Source: Quillaja saponaria (taxonomy: Eukaryota > Streptophyta > Magnoliopsida > Fabales > Quillajaceae). Taken from it: a stretch of 64,000 nt of DNA. The stretch spans positions 22,410,092-22,474,091 of the forward strand of contig CM055611.1 in the NCBI GenBank assembly GCA_029379385.1, written 5' to 3'. Position numbers and translations under genes: made by a program. The notes under the pieces were generated by a model that saw only the letters and a list, made by a program, of their open reading frames with translations, did no database searches and was not told the DNA's origin. Below, piece after piece: positions 1-11,552 of the stretch; position 1 is the first letter of the stretch, and the number at the start of each line of letters is the position of its first letter.

Positions 1-1316
1 AAGATTTGACTGATTATAAATATAAGTAGGAATAGTGTAAGTAAACTGATTTCACCAATAAATTATTATTTTTTTCTTATGAAAATGAAGTTAGTTTTAT
101 GCCAATCTCTCACATATAAGTGGGTCTTATCATGAGGGATTGCCACATGTGAGAGATTGCCACCGAATTATTTCCATGGTGGCGTACCTAGAAGAAACTG
201 AAACACCGGCTCTTCAGTTTCATGCTTGAAGAGAAAAAAATAAAAATAAATAAAAATTCTTATTACCTTTATAGCTCACCATGTATATCAACTTTCTGGG
301 ATAACATATTTGTTGCATTATAAAGTTTCTTCTTTTCTAATGAAAGGCAAACCTGTTCTTATAACTTCACCACTCTTCATGAATCTATGTACAAATCCTA
401 AATTTTCTATTTTCTATTTGAGGAATAGTCATAAATTCCATCCATTTTAGCTCTGCATCTGTATCTTCCTTCAATATCCACATCTCAATGGTGCTACATT
501 GTTATAGTAGTAAATTTGAACCATATAGAGACATCCCTCATCCACCACAATTTACGTGCCAACGAAGAGCGTTGTTCACAAGAGTTCCTACACTTAATAT
601 GGCAAGATCATCATTCACCATTTCATTTGAAAGAAAAGGAACTAAGTCGAAAAATCACTCTCTATGAAAAAATCGTAACATTTAATGTTGTAGATTTTAC
701 AATACAATAATTTTACAGTACAATAATGATATCCCTAACATATAAAATTAGTTGTTGCTCCAATAATAAGAGATAATTTTTTATTTGATCGACAATCATA
801 GAAAGCTGAAGATATTTCAGCCATTTGCATCAAGCTCAAACTTATTTCTTGGATAATTAAAATTCATTAAGTCAGCCGTTGATTAAATGAGATTATCTTT
901 ACATGTATAATTGGAGTTACATGCATCACCGTTCTACTAAAAAACTATGATCAAACACCAAAACATATATAGTGCATATTGTTAAATTACAGCAAATGAC
1001 AATTTCATTGAAAATGATGGGGACAAATAATTGATCCAGTTTCATGTGTATAATTCAAAATTTCACAAATCTGACCGTTGAGATAAGAGAAGAAAGTTGT
1101 AAGGAAATATGGGTGACAGGCAGTACTCCTGTAACACAAAATGGAGACCCTACTAGACACCTATAATTGATTGTTTTTAAATTGCCCACTGTTTTGTGGT
1201 TACCCTCACTGTCCTCCCCAGTCAAGTGCAGTCAAAAGACGGACTCACCTATCACATTCACACTCATAATTCAAGAAATAGGAAATAGAAAAGCAGCAAC
1301 CATAAAAAAGCGACCA
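1..1316. other. Intergenic DNA upstream of the phytocyanin gene
   Basis: AT-rich sequence with no convincing coding exon. The only open frame of note (516-710) is short and of random composition. The last few hundred bases presumably hold the promoter and leader of the phytocyanin gene. I see no transposon ends or RNA gene. Confidence 0.5.
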
Positions 1317-2209
1317 ATGTCCAGCTCACCTAGCCTCATCTTTGCCCTCCTTGTCCTCATCTCCGCCGTTGCTACTGTCTCTCCCGTCGCAGCCACCGAC
1401 CACATAGTCGGTGCTAACCGTGGCTGGAACCCTGGAATCAACTATACTCTCTGGGCCAATAACCACACATTCTATGTCGGCGACCTTATCTGTAAGCAAC
1501 TCTTCTCTGTTTCTAGCTTTCTACGAATTCCTTACATGTGTTAGATCTGCTCTGTTTACAGATCCAAACCCACTTTCTATTTTGGGTATGCTAGTTTTGA
1601 ATCTTAATTTTGTTTACTTACAAGAGAAAAGAAAGGATGACACTTTACTATTTGAGTGTATCGAAGTGGAAATCTGCTAAAGGTTCTAACTTCACTTTTT
1701 CCTTCAAAAAAAAAATCAGGTCAAAACTATCCCCTACTGCTTTGCTTTCTTTTTCTGTTTTCTTGGTTATCTGGATATGTGTTAGATTAGAATTAGCTTT
1801 TTCTTTAATGAAGCACTTAGTTTTCTTTTATGGGTAAGTTGAATACTTGGTTTTAAAAAGTATTGCATTTGTTCTAACAGCATTTAGGTACCAAAAGACA
1901 CAGTACAATGTGTTTGAGGTGAACCAAACTGGTTACGACAACTGCACTACTGAAGGGGCAGTTGGGAATTGGAGTAGTGGCAAGGACTTCGTTCCCTTGA
2001 ATAAGGCTAAAAGATATTACTTTATATGTGGCAATGGTCAATGCTTCAATGGAATGAAGGTCTCCGTTCTTGTGCATCCTCTGCCTCCTCCTCCAACTGC
2101 TGCTAAGCATTCAAAGTTGGATTCTGCTGCTCATATAGTTTCGCATTGGGGGCTTTGGTCCTTAATGGTGTCTTATGCTTTAATTTGGTTTGGATTTGGT
2201 TCGTTCTAG
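1317..2209 (+). CDS. Early nodulin-like / lamin-like phytocyanin domain protein
   Basis: Two exons, 1317-1491 and 1881-2209, give 167 residues. The GT-AG intron splits a Ser codon, restoring the family sequence GDLISFRYQK across the junction. The ATG at 1317 opens a signal peptide of about 27 residues (hydrophobic core IFALLVLISAV), followed by a plastocyanin-like domain with the usual NQTGYDNCT, KRYYFICGNGQCFNGMK and N-glycosylation sites. A short Pro-rich stretch (HPLPPPP) and a hydrophobic C-terminal tail suggest a GPI-anchored apoplastic protein. The usual C-terminal copper His region reads CGNGQC, with Gln where blue copper proteins have His, so it probably does not bind type I copper, as is normal for ENODLs. 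It resembles the Arabidopsis lamin-like/ENODL17 type. Function in this subgroup is poorly known. Frame is intact. Confidence 0.9.
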
Positions 2210-3294
2210 TGGTTTTGTTGATTTGTATTGCATTGTAATTCTTCTTCCATTTCCTCTCGAAACAGAGGTCCTCTTGTTGAATGTAGAGTTTGGCCACGCT
2301 TTGCAATTTGCTTTAGCCTATTTTCAGTCCAACCTTCCTCAATATCAACTACTATTCGTACCAATTTACAAATAATGTTTCCTTTTTCATATTGGCAGTC
2401 AAAAGAATTATCTCCCACTCAAATTCCAATCCATCTGTTGATAAGCTAATGCTGTCAGAAAATTATGCATTAAAAAAAAAAAAAAAGGAATAAGAAGAAG
2501 AAAGAAGGGTACTTAAAGACTGAGCAGAATAGAAAGAGACAGTAAGGTCTATCTTAAAAATGTAAATCACATAAATACCATCTTTCAATTTTAAAACATA
2601 AGGGTATTTGCTTTATTAATACCTTAAACAGTTACACTTTAAAATTTGCATGGATTTCTTTTTTCCTTTCTGGTAATTATCATGAAGGTGATTGAGTTAA
2701 TATGTTGTTCTAATAAAGGTCCAGACAACAATTTGAAAAAGCACAATGATAATTGAGCATGGCCAGATAAATTTAATGATCACTTCATGAAGCTTTAGTA
2801 AGTGACAAATAGAATATCCCCTCTTGGTCTAATGATGAAAGTTTTAGCCCTTCGTTATGATGCACTCTTGTCTGGTAATATGATTTGTGTGGTACAAACA
2901 CAACAAAAAAGAGAACAAGAATCAACTTAATGACTTGGGATTTTACGACCGAACAACCCCTCTTCAAATAATATGAATTTAATATTAATTGAAGATATTA
3001 TTTCGTCCAACTGATAAGGTCACCTAGATTCGTCTCAAATATTCAAATTTGAAAAAGCATGACAAGGAAGCAACTGAAGGGCAGAACATGATTCACTCAT
3101 CGCTCAATGAATCATAGTGGCAGAAAGCATAAAGAAGCCATCTGATGAATGTACACACAACACAAATATCTCATTACACATAAACTCACCAAAGCCAACA
3201 AATTTCAACTAGCTCTCCCATTAAGCTCAGCATACAATAAATGTAAAACATGATAAAGAGATGACCTATCAAGAATGTGTCAATTTTACAATCT
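2210..3294. other. Intergenic DNA between phytocyanin and receptor-like kinase genes
   Basis: The two flanking genes converge here, so this holds both 3' ends. It has an A run near 2472 and AT-rich filler. The open frames are shadows without recognisable domains. No repeat ends seen. Confidence 0.45.
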
Positions 3295-5442
3295 CTATTC
3301 CACAGTACCCTTCTGCTTTCTCCTCGACATACTGTAGAATTTCGAAGGTGGTGAGTGTGAGAACTCGAACGGGAGGGGTGGGAGGTCCATCTCCCCTTTC
3401 AGAATCTTAACAATATCCCCAATATCTGGCCGCAGCTCAGGAATTTTCTGTAAGCAAGTAATGGCCAAGTTGATGCACAAGCTTGCTTGCTCCTTATTAT
3501 ATTCATCTTGCAATCTCCCATCTACTAGTTCTAAAATGTTTCCTGCATGAGCCAAGTGTCTGGACCAGCTTATTAAGTTAGCTTTCTCTAGCTTCATAGG
3601 AGAGGCAAGAACATGTAAAGGTCTCCTACCAGAGACAATAACCAGGATCAGAACTCCTAAGCTGTAAATGTCAGCCTTCTCCAGTAGAAAACCACAACCA
3701 CCATATTCTGGTGCAACATAACATAATGTCCCTCTCATGCTAGTAGTACTGCTCAGCTCACGACTGAAGAGATCCCCACTCCACTTGTCACTGCCAATAG
3801 TTCGAGCATTGTTCTTCTTCCAACCTCTTCTAAAACTGAACTCCCCATTTACATCATACTCAATATCATTGTTTTGTGCATGGTTTTTACGTTTGCCAAA
3901 GTAAAACCGTTTTCCAAGATCAAAATGTGGTACTTTGAAGCCTTTCTTCCACTTTGTGTCAAGTTTTTGCAGCTTACTACCCTTCTTGCTTATTTCAGCT
4001 AGGTGCTCTTCTTTCCACCAGTCTTGCATTTTCTTGTGCTTCTTCTTACGATTTTTCTTTCCCCTTGACTCTTTCTTCTCAAATCCCTTATCAGTATTTT
4101 CAACCCCAAACACTTGTAATTGGGGTCCATTTGTAGGTTTATCTATGGGAATCGAATTATCTAAGTCTGTTTTCTGATGAATGCCTTTCTTCTCTTCATC
4201 CCAATTGGGATTTGATGGACAAATCTGACTCCCTATCCACTCCATAACATAATCTTTACTACATAATTCAGCACTCCCATCCTGTTGCCACCACCAGTCC
4301 TTTCCCCATTGTTTTGCATTTGCCCCTTCATCACCCAAAGTGGAAGCATTGGTATTTGATTCCTTACTATGATCAATGCTACAAAGCTCGTCATCATAAG
4401 GAACAAACTTGTTATTCCAATCCTCCCCACCAATATCTAGAGCTGAAATCTCCTTTCCCTTAGTATTACCACCTCTAATTTCACTCTCATTCGCAATATT
4501 GGCAATATACGTCAAAGAATTCAAGTTCAAAGTTCTATCATTATAACATGTTCTAGTAGTATTTTTTGATGAAGAAGAAGCTTGCAGAGCAAGAGCAAAA
4601 TCTACCTCATTAACACTCTCAACAGGAGTACCAATTGCTGGTGTCTCAGGAGTTAAATTACCTGAAAGCTCTTGGCTCTTCCATAACTCCTGACTCTTAC
4701 CCAAGTCCTGGCTGAACAAATCCACACCAAAGTCACCCTCCACTTTAATTCTTGACAATCCAAAGTCTGAAATTTTCCCATGGTACTCTGCATCAAGCAA
4801 AACGTTGCCTGGCTTAATGTCACCATGGATAACTGGTGGATCACATCCAAGGTGTAAGAATTCTAACCCTCTAGACACATCCAAAATTATGTCAAACCTT
4901 CTCTGCCAACTCAAACACAAATACCCATCTCCAAAAAGTAACTCTTGCAAGCTCAGATTGGGCATATATTCATAAACCAACACCCTCCTATTCTTTTCTA
5001 CACAGTATCCCAAAAGGGTCACCAGAAAGGGGGATCTCAACCCACCCAGAATCTGAAGCTCATTCTGAAACTCTCGCTCGCTCTGTAAAGACAAAGAATT
5101 AAGACGTTTAATGGCAATCGATTTCCCATCTTTAAGTATCCCACTGAAAACGGTACCAGACCCACCTTTGCCAATCACATTGGCAGTGTCAAAGCTATTG
5201 GTGGCTTGCTTTAGCTCTTTGTAAGAGAATCTTTGGAGCTTTAGAGGGGCACTTGAATCAAACGGGATAGTTTTAGCTCTGCGTATGAGGGAGTGCCAGA
5301 GGTGGTATAGGAAGTAAAGGATTGATGAAAGAATGACAAGGGAGGCTGAGATGGCGAGTGGCAAAAACAACAAGACTCTGGTTTTGGTGAAAAAATTGGA
5401 ACTTGGAGGGTCGTTGCCTGGAGAAAAGGGTCTCGAAGGCAT
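3295..5442 (-). CDS. Receptor-like serine/threonine kinase without ectodomain, giant activation-loop insert
   Basis: A single uninterrupted exon of 715 residues. It has a short N-terminus, one membrane span at about residues 22-48, and a cytosolic kinase domain starting near 73 (FSYKELKQAT). Kinase landmarks are the glycine loop GKGGSG (91-96), the ATP lysine in IAIK (112), the catalytic loop HGDIKPGNVLL (206-216), DFG (226-228) and APE (577-579). The catalytic loop is HGD, not HRD, making it a non-RD kinase. About 350 residues separate DFG from APE, where 20-30 is usual. The insert is acidic, Trp- and Ser-rich, with a basic patch (KKNRKKKHKK, about 462-471). There is no extracellular receptor domain. 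This matches the Arabidopsis At1g80870/At2g45590 group, whose substrate and ligand I do not know. Frame is intact. Confidence 0.93.
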   Translation of the reverse strand: MPSRPFSPGNDPPSSNFFTKTRVLLFLPLAISASLVILSSILYFLYHLWHSLIRRAKTIPFDSSAPLKLQRFSYKELKQATNSFDTANVIGKGGSGTVFSGILKDGKSIAIKRLNSLSLQSEREFQNELQILGGLRSPFLVTLLGYCVEKNRRVLVYEYMPNLSLQELLFGDGYLCLSWQRRFDIILDVSRGLEFLHLGCDPPVIHGDIKPGNVLLDAEYHGKISDFGLSRIKVEGDFGVDLFSQDLGKSQELWKSQELSGNLTPETPAIGTPVESVNEVDFALALQASSSSKNTTRTCYNDRTLNLNSLTYIANIANESEIRGGNTKGKEISALDIGGEDWNNKFVPYDDELCSIDHSKESNTNASTLGDEGANAKQWGKDWWWQQDGSAELCSKDYVMEWIGSQICPSNPNWDEEKKGIHQKTDLDNSIPIDKPTNGPQLQVFGVENTDKGFEKKESRGKKNRKKKHKKMQDWWKEEHLAEISKKGSKLQKLDTKWKKGFKVPHFDLGKRFYFGKRKNHAQNNDIEYDVNGEFSFRRGWKKNNARTIGSDKWSGDLFSRELSSTTSMRGTLCYVAPEYGGCGFLLEKADIYSLGVLILVIVSGRRPLHVLASPMKLEKANLISWSRHLAHAGNILELVDGRLQDEYNKEQASLCINLAITCLQKIPELRPDIGDIVKILKGEMDLPPLPFEFSHSPPSKFYSMSRRKQKGTVE

Positions 5443-7748
5443 GATGGATATGGATTCTGCTTCTGGCTCTGAAGGTTTAGAGGATACTGATCACAGGAAT
5501 TGTTGAAGAAAAGGTGAATGAAGGAAGTAGGATTTGGGGATTCTCATTTTTTCACTTCTTTCATTTGTTTTTCTGGGAATATCCAATATGGATTGCTTTA
5601 AGGTTGGATAATCAGACGTGTATTCAACTATTTGTTAATTTTCTTTGTGTTGATTTCACTGGTTTTGGCTCGTGATTGTTTATATTTTATAATGAGATTA
5701 GCGACTGAGAAATGAGGATTAGGAAAAAGGACGAGAAGTAAAGGGAGGGCCCCGAGGTGATTTTGACTAAAAAGAAAGTCCTGCAGGCAAAGTCTCACTT
5801 GAGAAAGAAAAATGATAATGGAGGGAGACATCGATTACAGTGATGGTGGATGGAATACAAGTGTAGGGAAAATAACTGAGCAGGGTTTTGCAAGTTACAA
5901 ATTTTCGTTTTAGGTGAAGATTTGACTACATCTAATATTCTAAAAAGATGTTAAAATTTTTTATTACTTGAATAAACTGAAATTACTTAGAAAAGTTAAG
6001 GATAGATTATAATACACTAATCTATCATCTACGATTGTTTGACAACTGCACTTCACCTTTCTCGTTGTCTTATACCACTGAAAGAAGCAACATACCCAAA
6101 TCATTTTGTGATGGCCACACTGCAGAGCCACAAATAAAGCATAAGTTTTATGCAAAACGTTAAGGAATGTTACATAAGTCGAATTGACAGTTTGTCACTA
6201 ATTCAGGGGTGGTCTTGACTAAGTTTGAGTGCTTAGCAGATAGTGAACAATAGAACATGGATGCAGGATGCAGGATGCAGGATGCAGGATGTAGGATGAT
6301 GATGTTGGACCGGTGGGACCTATTTACCAACATGCCATGAGATATATGGACGAGTAATTTTAGTAGTCTTTTTTAGGCCCATTACTGCATATGGTCCAAG
6401 TATACGGCACATGAATATACCCACAGAGTTGAAGAATCTCTTCTGAGAAAATTCTTAGGTAGGTAGTTTTTCTTTACAGTCCCACAGGAGCGACAATGAG
6501 AAGGAGAAGAAGGAGGAGGAGGAGGAGCATTGGCAATAGGGAAAAGACCAGGAGGGTACTCTGTACACCAATTTGGCAACTTTCATTTGAACTCGAAGAA
6601 AGTAGATGAAATAGGTTCAGCTCTGAGTCATATCCTATATCCAAAGCTTTCATTTTTCTTCACTGGTTTCTGCAGTTTTGGTAATGTCAAATAGTGAACA
6701 GATATTATGGGCGCAAACAATGTCAATCATGTTATTAAGAAGAATGTGTTCAATTTCTGAAAGAAGATTTGGAAGAAAAAAGAGGTCATCTTTCAGATCT
6801 ATAATATAATTGAAAGCAGTGTAAAAAAATTTGACTATCTTTGAGGAAAATTTAACCATAGACATGATTATATCCTTGTTTGTTATTTATCCTTATTTGA
6901 CAATCTTGATCCCTTCATACCAATGAGCCCAAAAAGTTGAGATAACAAAACTTGTGTTTGGCGAAATGGCCCTTGAGCAATTCCTGTCTGCCCTGTTTCT
7001 TTATGAAAACAAAAAACTATTTAGTTTATTTTTTAAAAGAGAAAAAAAAAAAAAAGTGTGACGTGTTATGAATGGGACCCATCCAAATAACCGTCTTAAC
7101 TGTCTGACCTTCCTCCCAATCTCCCAAATCTGTACCAAACAGACAATCTCGTACGTGACAGAGTTATTCATCTTCTCTCTCAAAATTACTTTTGGATGAT
7201 TGCAGTCGAAACCTGAAGATCATCACCGTAAAGTTCATAACTAAATTTCTAGGTTTTCCATTTGAAAGTTTTCTACTTTCATTGTCTGCCATGGATCCAA
7301 TGAATTATTGTTCAACAATTTTATCTTTTCCAATTTTTGTTCCATAATTATGTTTAATATACAACTTGAATTTGTGAGGGCATGTCAATCTCTGAAAGGG
7401 TTTCTAATTAAAATATGGGAATTGTCAAACTGGGTTTCAAAAACCAAAACACATAGAGAGATGAAGCAAGCACATAATGATCACCTCTCATCCTTATATA
7501 TAGAATGAAAAATGAAAATGACGCAATAATTTAATCCTTTTTTTTTTTTCTTTTTTTCATTTGGTTAAATCATTATTTTGTTAGATAAAACTGAAAGTTA
7601 TATATGTATTCCCTGAAATGTTATACTCATGGCAGCATCTTTCCTTGCTTTGTTTGCAGTACAGAAACACGGGGCTTAATGATGTGATTTGAACTTGCTA
7701 GCATATTCTAATATCACAGTCTGCCATATATGTTACCAATTCTACAAA
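5443..7748. other. Divergent intergenic region, kinase to CNGC
   Basis: Contains the promoters of the kinase (leftward) and the channel gene (rightward). A heptamer tandem repeat lies at 6260-6294. A small Pro-rich minus-strand frame at 6382-6579 is low-complexity and not believed. Otherwise AT-rich sequence with no recognisable element. Confidence 0.45.
6260..6294. repeat. Heptanucleotide microsatellite (GATGCAG)5
   Basis: Four perfect GATGCAG units and one GATGTAG unit in a row, followed by a short GATGATGATG tail. Lies in the intergenic region about 0.8 kb upstream of the kinase start codon. Confidence 0.9.
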
Positions 7749-10700
7749 ATGTTTGATTCTTTTTTCAAGTCACAGTATATTGGTGGACAGAAGGAAAAAT
7801 TTGTAAGGTACAGATAACTATACAGTTCATATTCCCCGGTAAAAATGATAGCATATTTGTCATTGGCAGTAAGGAAGATGTTTCATGAGTTTCTAAACTT
7901 GAGTCATTTTACGTGATCATGTTTGTCTAAGAATTGAAAGGATCATTTGATATGTGAGCAAATTCGATTTCGTTCGAAGCCACAGCAAATTCTTACAGTA
8001 CTTTACCACAGAAATACAGATGTGGCTACATAGTAATTAACAGACATTCTGAATCTTATCGTTTTAAGATAATAGATTAGTTGCAAGAACTAGTATAGTT
8101 AGAATGTCTTTACATTATATTTTTTTGATTATTTACTTCATGATTTTATTGAAATGCTTAGTTTGATTGATTGATTTAAAGATTACAGGAAAAATCTTGG
8201 CCTTGATTTTTCTTTTCTTGTAATAAAAGAAAAAATGATCATGATTGTAGGTTGGATGATTTGGATTCTACGTTGTCAGTACCAGCTAGTACAGGTGGAA
8301 TGAAGAGAGTTGGGTTCAATTTGGAAGGTCTCCCCCTTCCTGGTCGTGGAAAGAGAAATCCATCAAAATCCTTCAGGATGGGGGTGAAGAGGGGTTCAAG
8401 TGGACTATGGACATTTGGTCAATCACTCAGATCCGGTGTCACAAGGGCAGTTTTCCCAGAAGATCTTAAAGTGTCTGAGAAGAAAATAATTGACCCTCAA
8501 GATAAATCTCTTATGATATGGAATAAGATTTTTGAAGTACTATGTATTTTTTCAGTATCTTTTGATCCTTTGTTCTTTTACCTTCCTGTCATCAATCGAA
8601 AATCAAATTGCCTTGGAATAGATAACCAGCTGGCAAATGCAGCTGTTATTCTCAGAACAATTTTTGATTCCTTCTATCTCATCCGCATTGGTTTCAAATT
8701 CCGCACAGCTTATATTGCACCTTCATCTCGGGTTTTTGGACGAGGTGAACTTGTCATAGACCCTGCACAGATTGCCAAGAGATACCTAATGCGTTATTTC
8801 ATCATTGATTTTCTTTCTGTGCTGCCCATACCACAGGTTTGATAATCATCAATGTATGCTCAAATGTTTTTAGCTTCCACCCTGCATGTTTTAGCTTGCC
8901 TAAATACTACCTCCAATCTCACTTACATTACTGTTTAATAGGAAAGAAAGTTTTTTTTCCCTTTCATGTTCACTTTCTACTTGTTTCTGCAGATTGTGGT
9001 ATGGAAATATTTTAGGAAAATGAAAAATTCAGGAGTACTGGAAACAAAAACGTCACTGTTAAGGATTGTCATATTCCAATATCTTCCAAGATTTGTCCGC
9101 TTTATACCTTTAAATTCAGATGTTAAAAAGTCTGCTGGTGTTTTTTCTGAAAATGCTATTGTTGGTGCAATATACTACCTAGTTTGGTTTTTGCTCGCGA
9201 GTCATGTAAGTGATTCTTTGATGTTGTGTAATGGTACTCTTTCTTTTTCGTTCTCTTTTAACATTGTCATGTAACCGCATTATGTTTTCTCAGAATGTTA
9301 CTAAAAAAGAAAAAGTTAGGTGGGCTCTATCTGTTTTTATTGTGGAATTTGACAGATAACTGGATCTGCCTGGTACCTATTAGCTGTAGAGCGTAATGAC
9401 GCATGCTGGCAGAAAGCTTGTCATGCTACCAATGTGTGCCAAGTAGCCTTCTTGTACTGCGACAATAAGCATAAGCAAAATTATGATAGCTGGAGGAACA
9501 TCAGCACTGTTGTTCTTAATAGTAGCTGCAATGTGGATGACGAAAATCCAAAATTTAATTATGGAATCTACACGCAGGCTATATCATCTTCAATTGTTGA
9601 ATCCAGGGAAGTTTTTTCTAAATTTTGTTACTGTTTGTGGTGGGGGCTGCAAAACTTGAGGTACTTTCTTATCTAATTTTCAGTTTGATAGGTTTGTTTT
9701 AGTTACAGGTTATGTTAAAAACCTGAACAGAACATGTGCACCGCTAGTTTTAGTAAAGAGTTAGGCTACACATTGTTGTTTTCAAAGTTTTTTCCCTTTC
9801 CACAGTACACTTGGTCAGGGGCTTCTAACGAGTACCTATCCTGGAGAGGTTTTGTTTTCCATAGTAATAGCCATTGCAGGGCTTGTCCTCTTTGCTCTTC
9901 TGATTGGCAATATGCAGGTAATACATATAGAACGATGCATAGCTTCGTAATTTTCCTTTTTGTCTGGATCATTTGAAATAATCAAAGAGTTGTGATGCAA
10001 TTGAGCAGACGTACCTTCAGTCTATCACGGTTCGTCTTGAGGAGATGAGGATTAAAAGGCGTGATTCTGAGCTGTGGATGCATCATCGTTTGCTTACCAC
10101 CCGAGTTGAGGGAAAGAGTAAGACGCTATGATCAATATAAGTGGCTGGAAACTCGAGGAGTAGATGAAGAGAGTTTGGTTCAAAGTCTTCCAAAAGATCT
10201 CAGAAGAGACATTAAACGGCATCTTTGTTTGAATTTGGTGAGAAGGGTAAGTATCTTTCATATATACTTGTTTTAGTTTGTTCATTTTACTACACTTGCA
10301 TTTGTCTACTTGGAAATTTAAACATGACCAGTGTTCTTATAGCCTTCCCAGAAGTCTTCAATGACATCAGTAGCTTCCATTTATATCAGAATAGGATGTT
10401 TTATATCTGTGTCTTACATGAAAATAACATACATTTCATATGCAGGTGCCCCTCTTTGCTAATATGGATGAACGGCTGCTTGATGCCATTTGTGAGCGAC
10501 TGAAGCCAAGTTTATGCACAGAGAGTACATACATAGTCAGAGAAGGTGACCCAGTTGATGAGATGCTCTTCATCATCCGTGGCCGCCTAGAGAGTGTGAC
10601 CACAGATGGTGGAAGAAGTGGTTTTTTCAACAGAGGTTTTCTTAAAGGGGGTGATTTTTGTGGAGAAGAACTTCCTGACTTGGGCACTGGATCCCTAAGT

Positions 10701-11164
10701 CTGGCTCTAACTTGCCATCATCTACTCGGACAGTGAGGGCTATAACCGAGGTTGAGGCATTTGCTTTGGAAGCAGAAGAGCTGAAATTTGTTGCCAGTCA
10801 GTTTAGGCGCCTTCATAGCAGGCAGGTTCAGCACACATTCCGATTTTACTCACAGCAGTGGAGGACATGGGCTTCTATCTTTATCCAAGCTGCCTGGAGG
10901 CGGTATGCCAAGAGGAAAAATGCAGAAAAACGTCGAATGAAGGAGCTGGAGGAAGAAGAAGAATTTGACTATGATGGGGAGGAGGACAATGATGTAAAGG
11001 CTTTAGATACAGGCAGTCATGGTTCTTCCAGGTTCGGTGCAACCATCTTTGCATCCCGGTTTGCTGCTAATGCTCTTCGTGGTCATAGGCTTCGCAGCAC
11101 AAGTTCAAGGGGCTTGGTGAAACTCCAGAAACCCTCAGAACCTGACTTTACTTCTGCAGATTGA
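7749..11164 (+). CDS. CNGC: Cyclic nucleotide-gated ion channel, CNGC5/6/9 group (three frame breaks)
   Basis: Plasma-membrane cation (calcium) channel. Exons: 7749-7807, 8251-8836, 8993-9205, 9356-9660, 9806-9917, 10009-10246, 10446-11164, all with GT-AG introns. The short first exon (MFDSFFKSQY..EKFV) joins to RLDDLDS exactly as in the CNGC5/6 group. Visible parts are the N-terminal cytosolic domain (AVFPEDLKVSEKKI), six-span channel core, pore helix and filter (CYCLWWGLQNLSTLGQ), C-linker (RRYDQYKWLETRGVDEE), cyclic nucleotide pocket (REGDPVDEMLFIIRGRLES, FCGEEL) and a calmodulin-binding IQ motif (FIQAAWRRY). Three single extra bases break the frame: A at 10096, C at 10674-10675 and C at 10693-10695. 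Skipping them gives about 742 residues, close to Arabidopsis CNGC6. As written, translation stops at about 10127. I consider the breaks likely sequence errors. Confidence 0.93.
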
Positions 11165-11552
11165 TTACTCTATACCATCTATTTTATAAAGTTCATTAGA
11201 TAGATCTTGCTGTTTAGGGTGTATGTTTCTCATTTTCACATGAACTTCCTCTTATTCAAAGTTAGCATTTTCAATCCTTCATTGTCATACTTCCCAGGGT
11301 AGGAGGTGATCAAACTACTAGGCTGAACTTGAGGCAGTCAATCATGAAAGAAAGAATTATTCATTTCTTTTTCTTTGTATTTTGTTGGAAAAATTATGGA
11401 GTTTAAGAGTCCTCACAACTTGACATATTCTCCAATCAAAATAGAGCATAGAAAAAAGGAAAAATAAATTAAGCACGCATGTATAGACTATAGACAGATC
11501 ATTAGAGATCAGGTTATCCTGACCACATCTCATCAGTGTCTTTAGATGATGA
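11165..11552. other. Convergent 3' region of CNGC and LPA3
   Basis: Only the facing 3' untranslated regions of the two genes. No additional feature is visible. Confidence 0.5.

Noticed and set aside
6382..6579. Minus-strand ORF with a PPPPP-rich segment
   Set aside because: Its proline run is the complement of a GGA-rich simple repeat. No start context, no family resemblance and no neighbours to support it.
10061..11164. CNGC read as two or three separate short genes because of frame changes
   Set aside because: The pieces join into one continuous channel C-terminus when three single extra bases are skipped. Exon phases and motifs agree with one gene.
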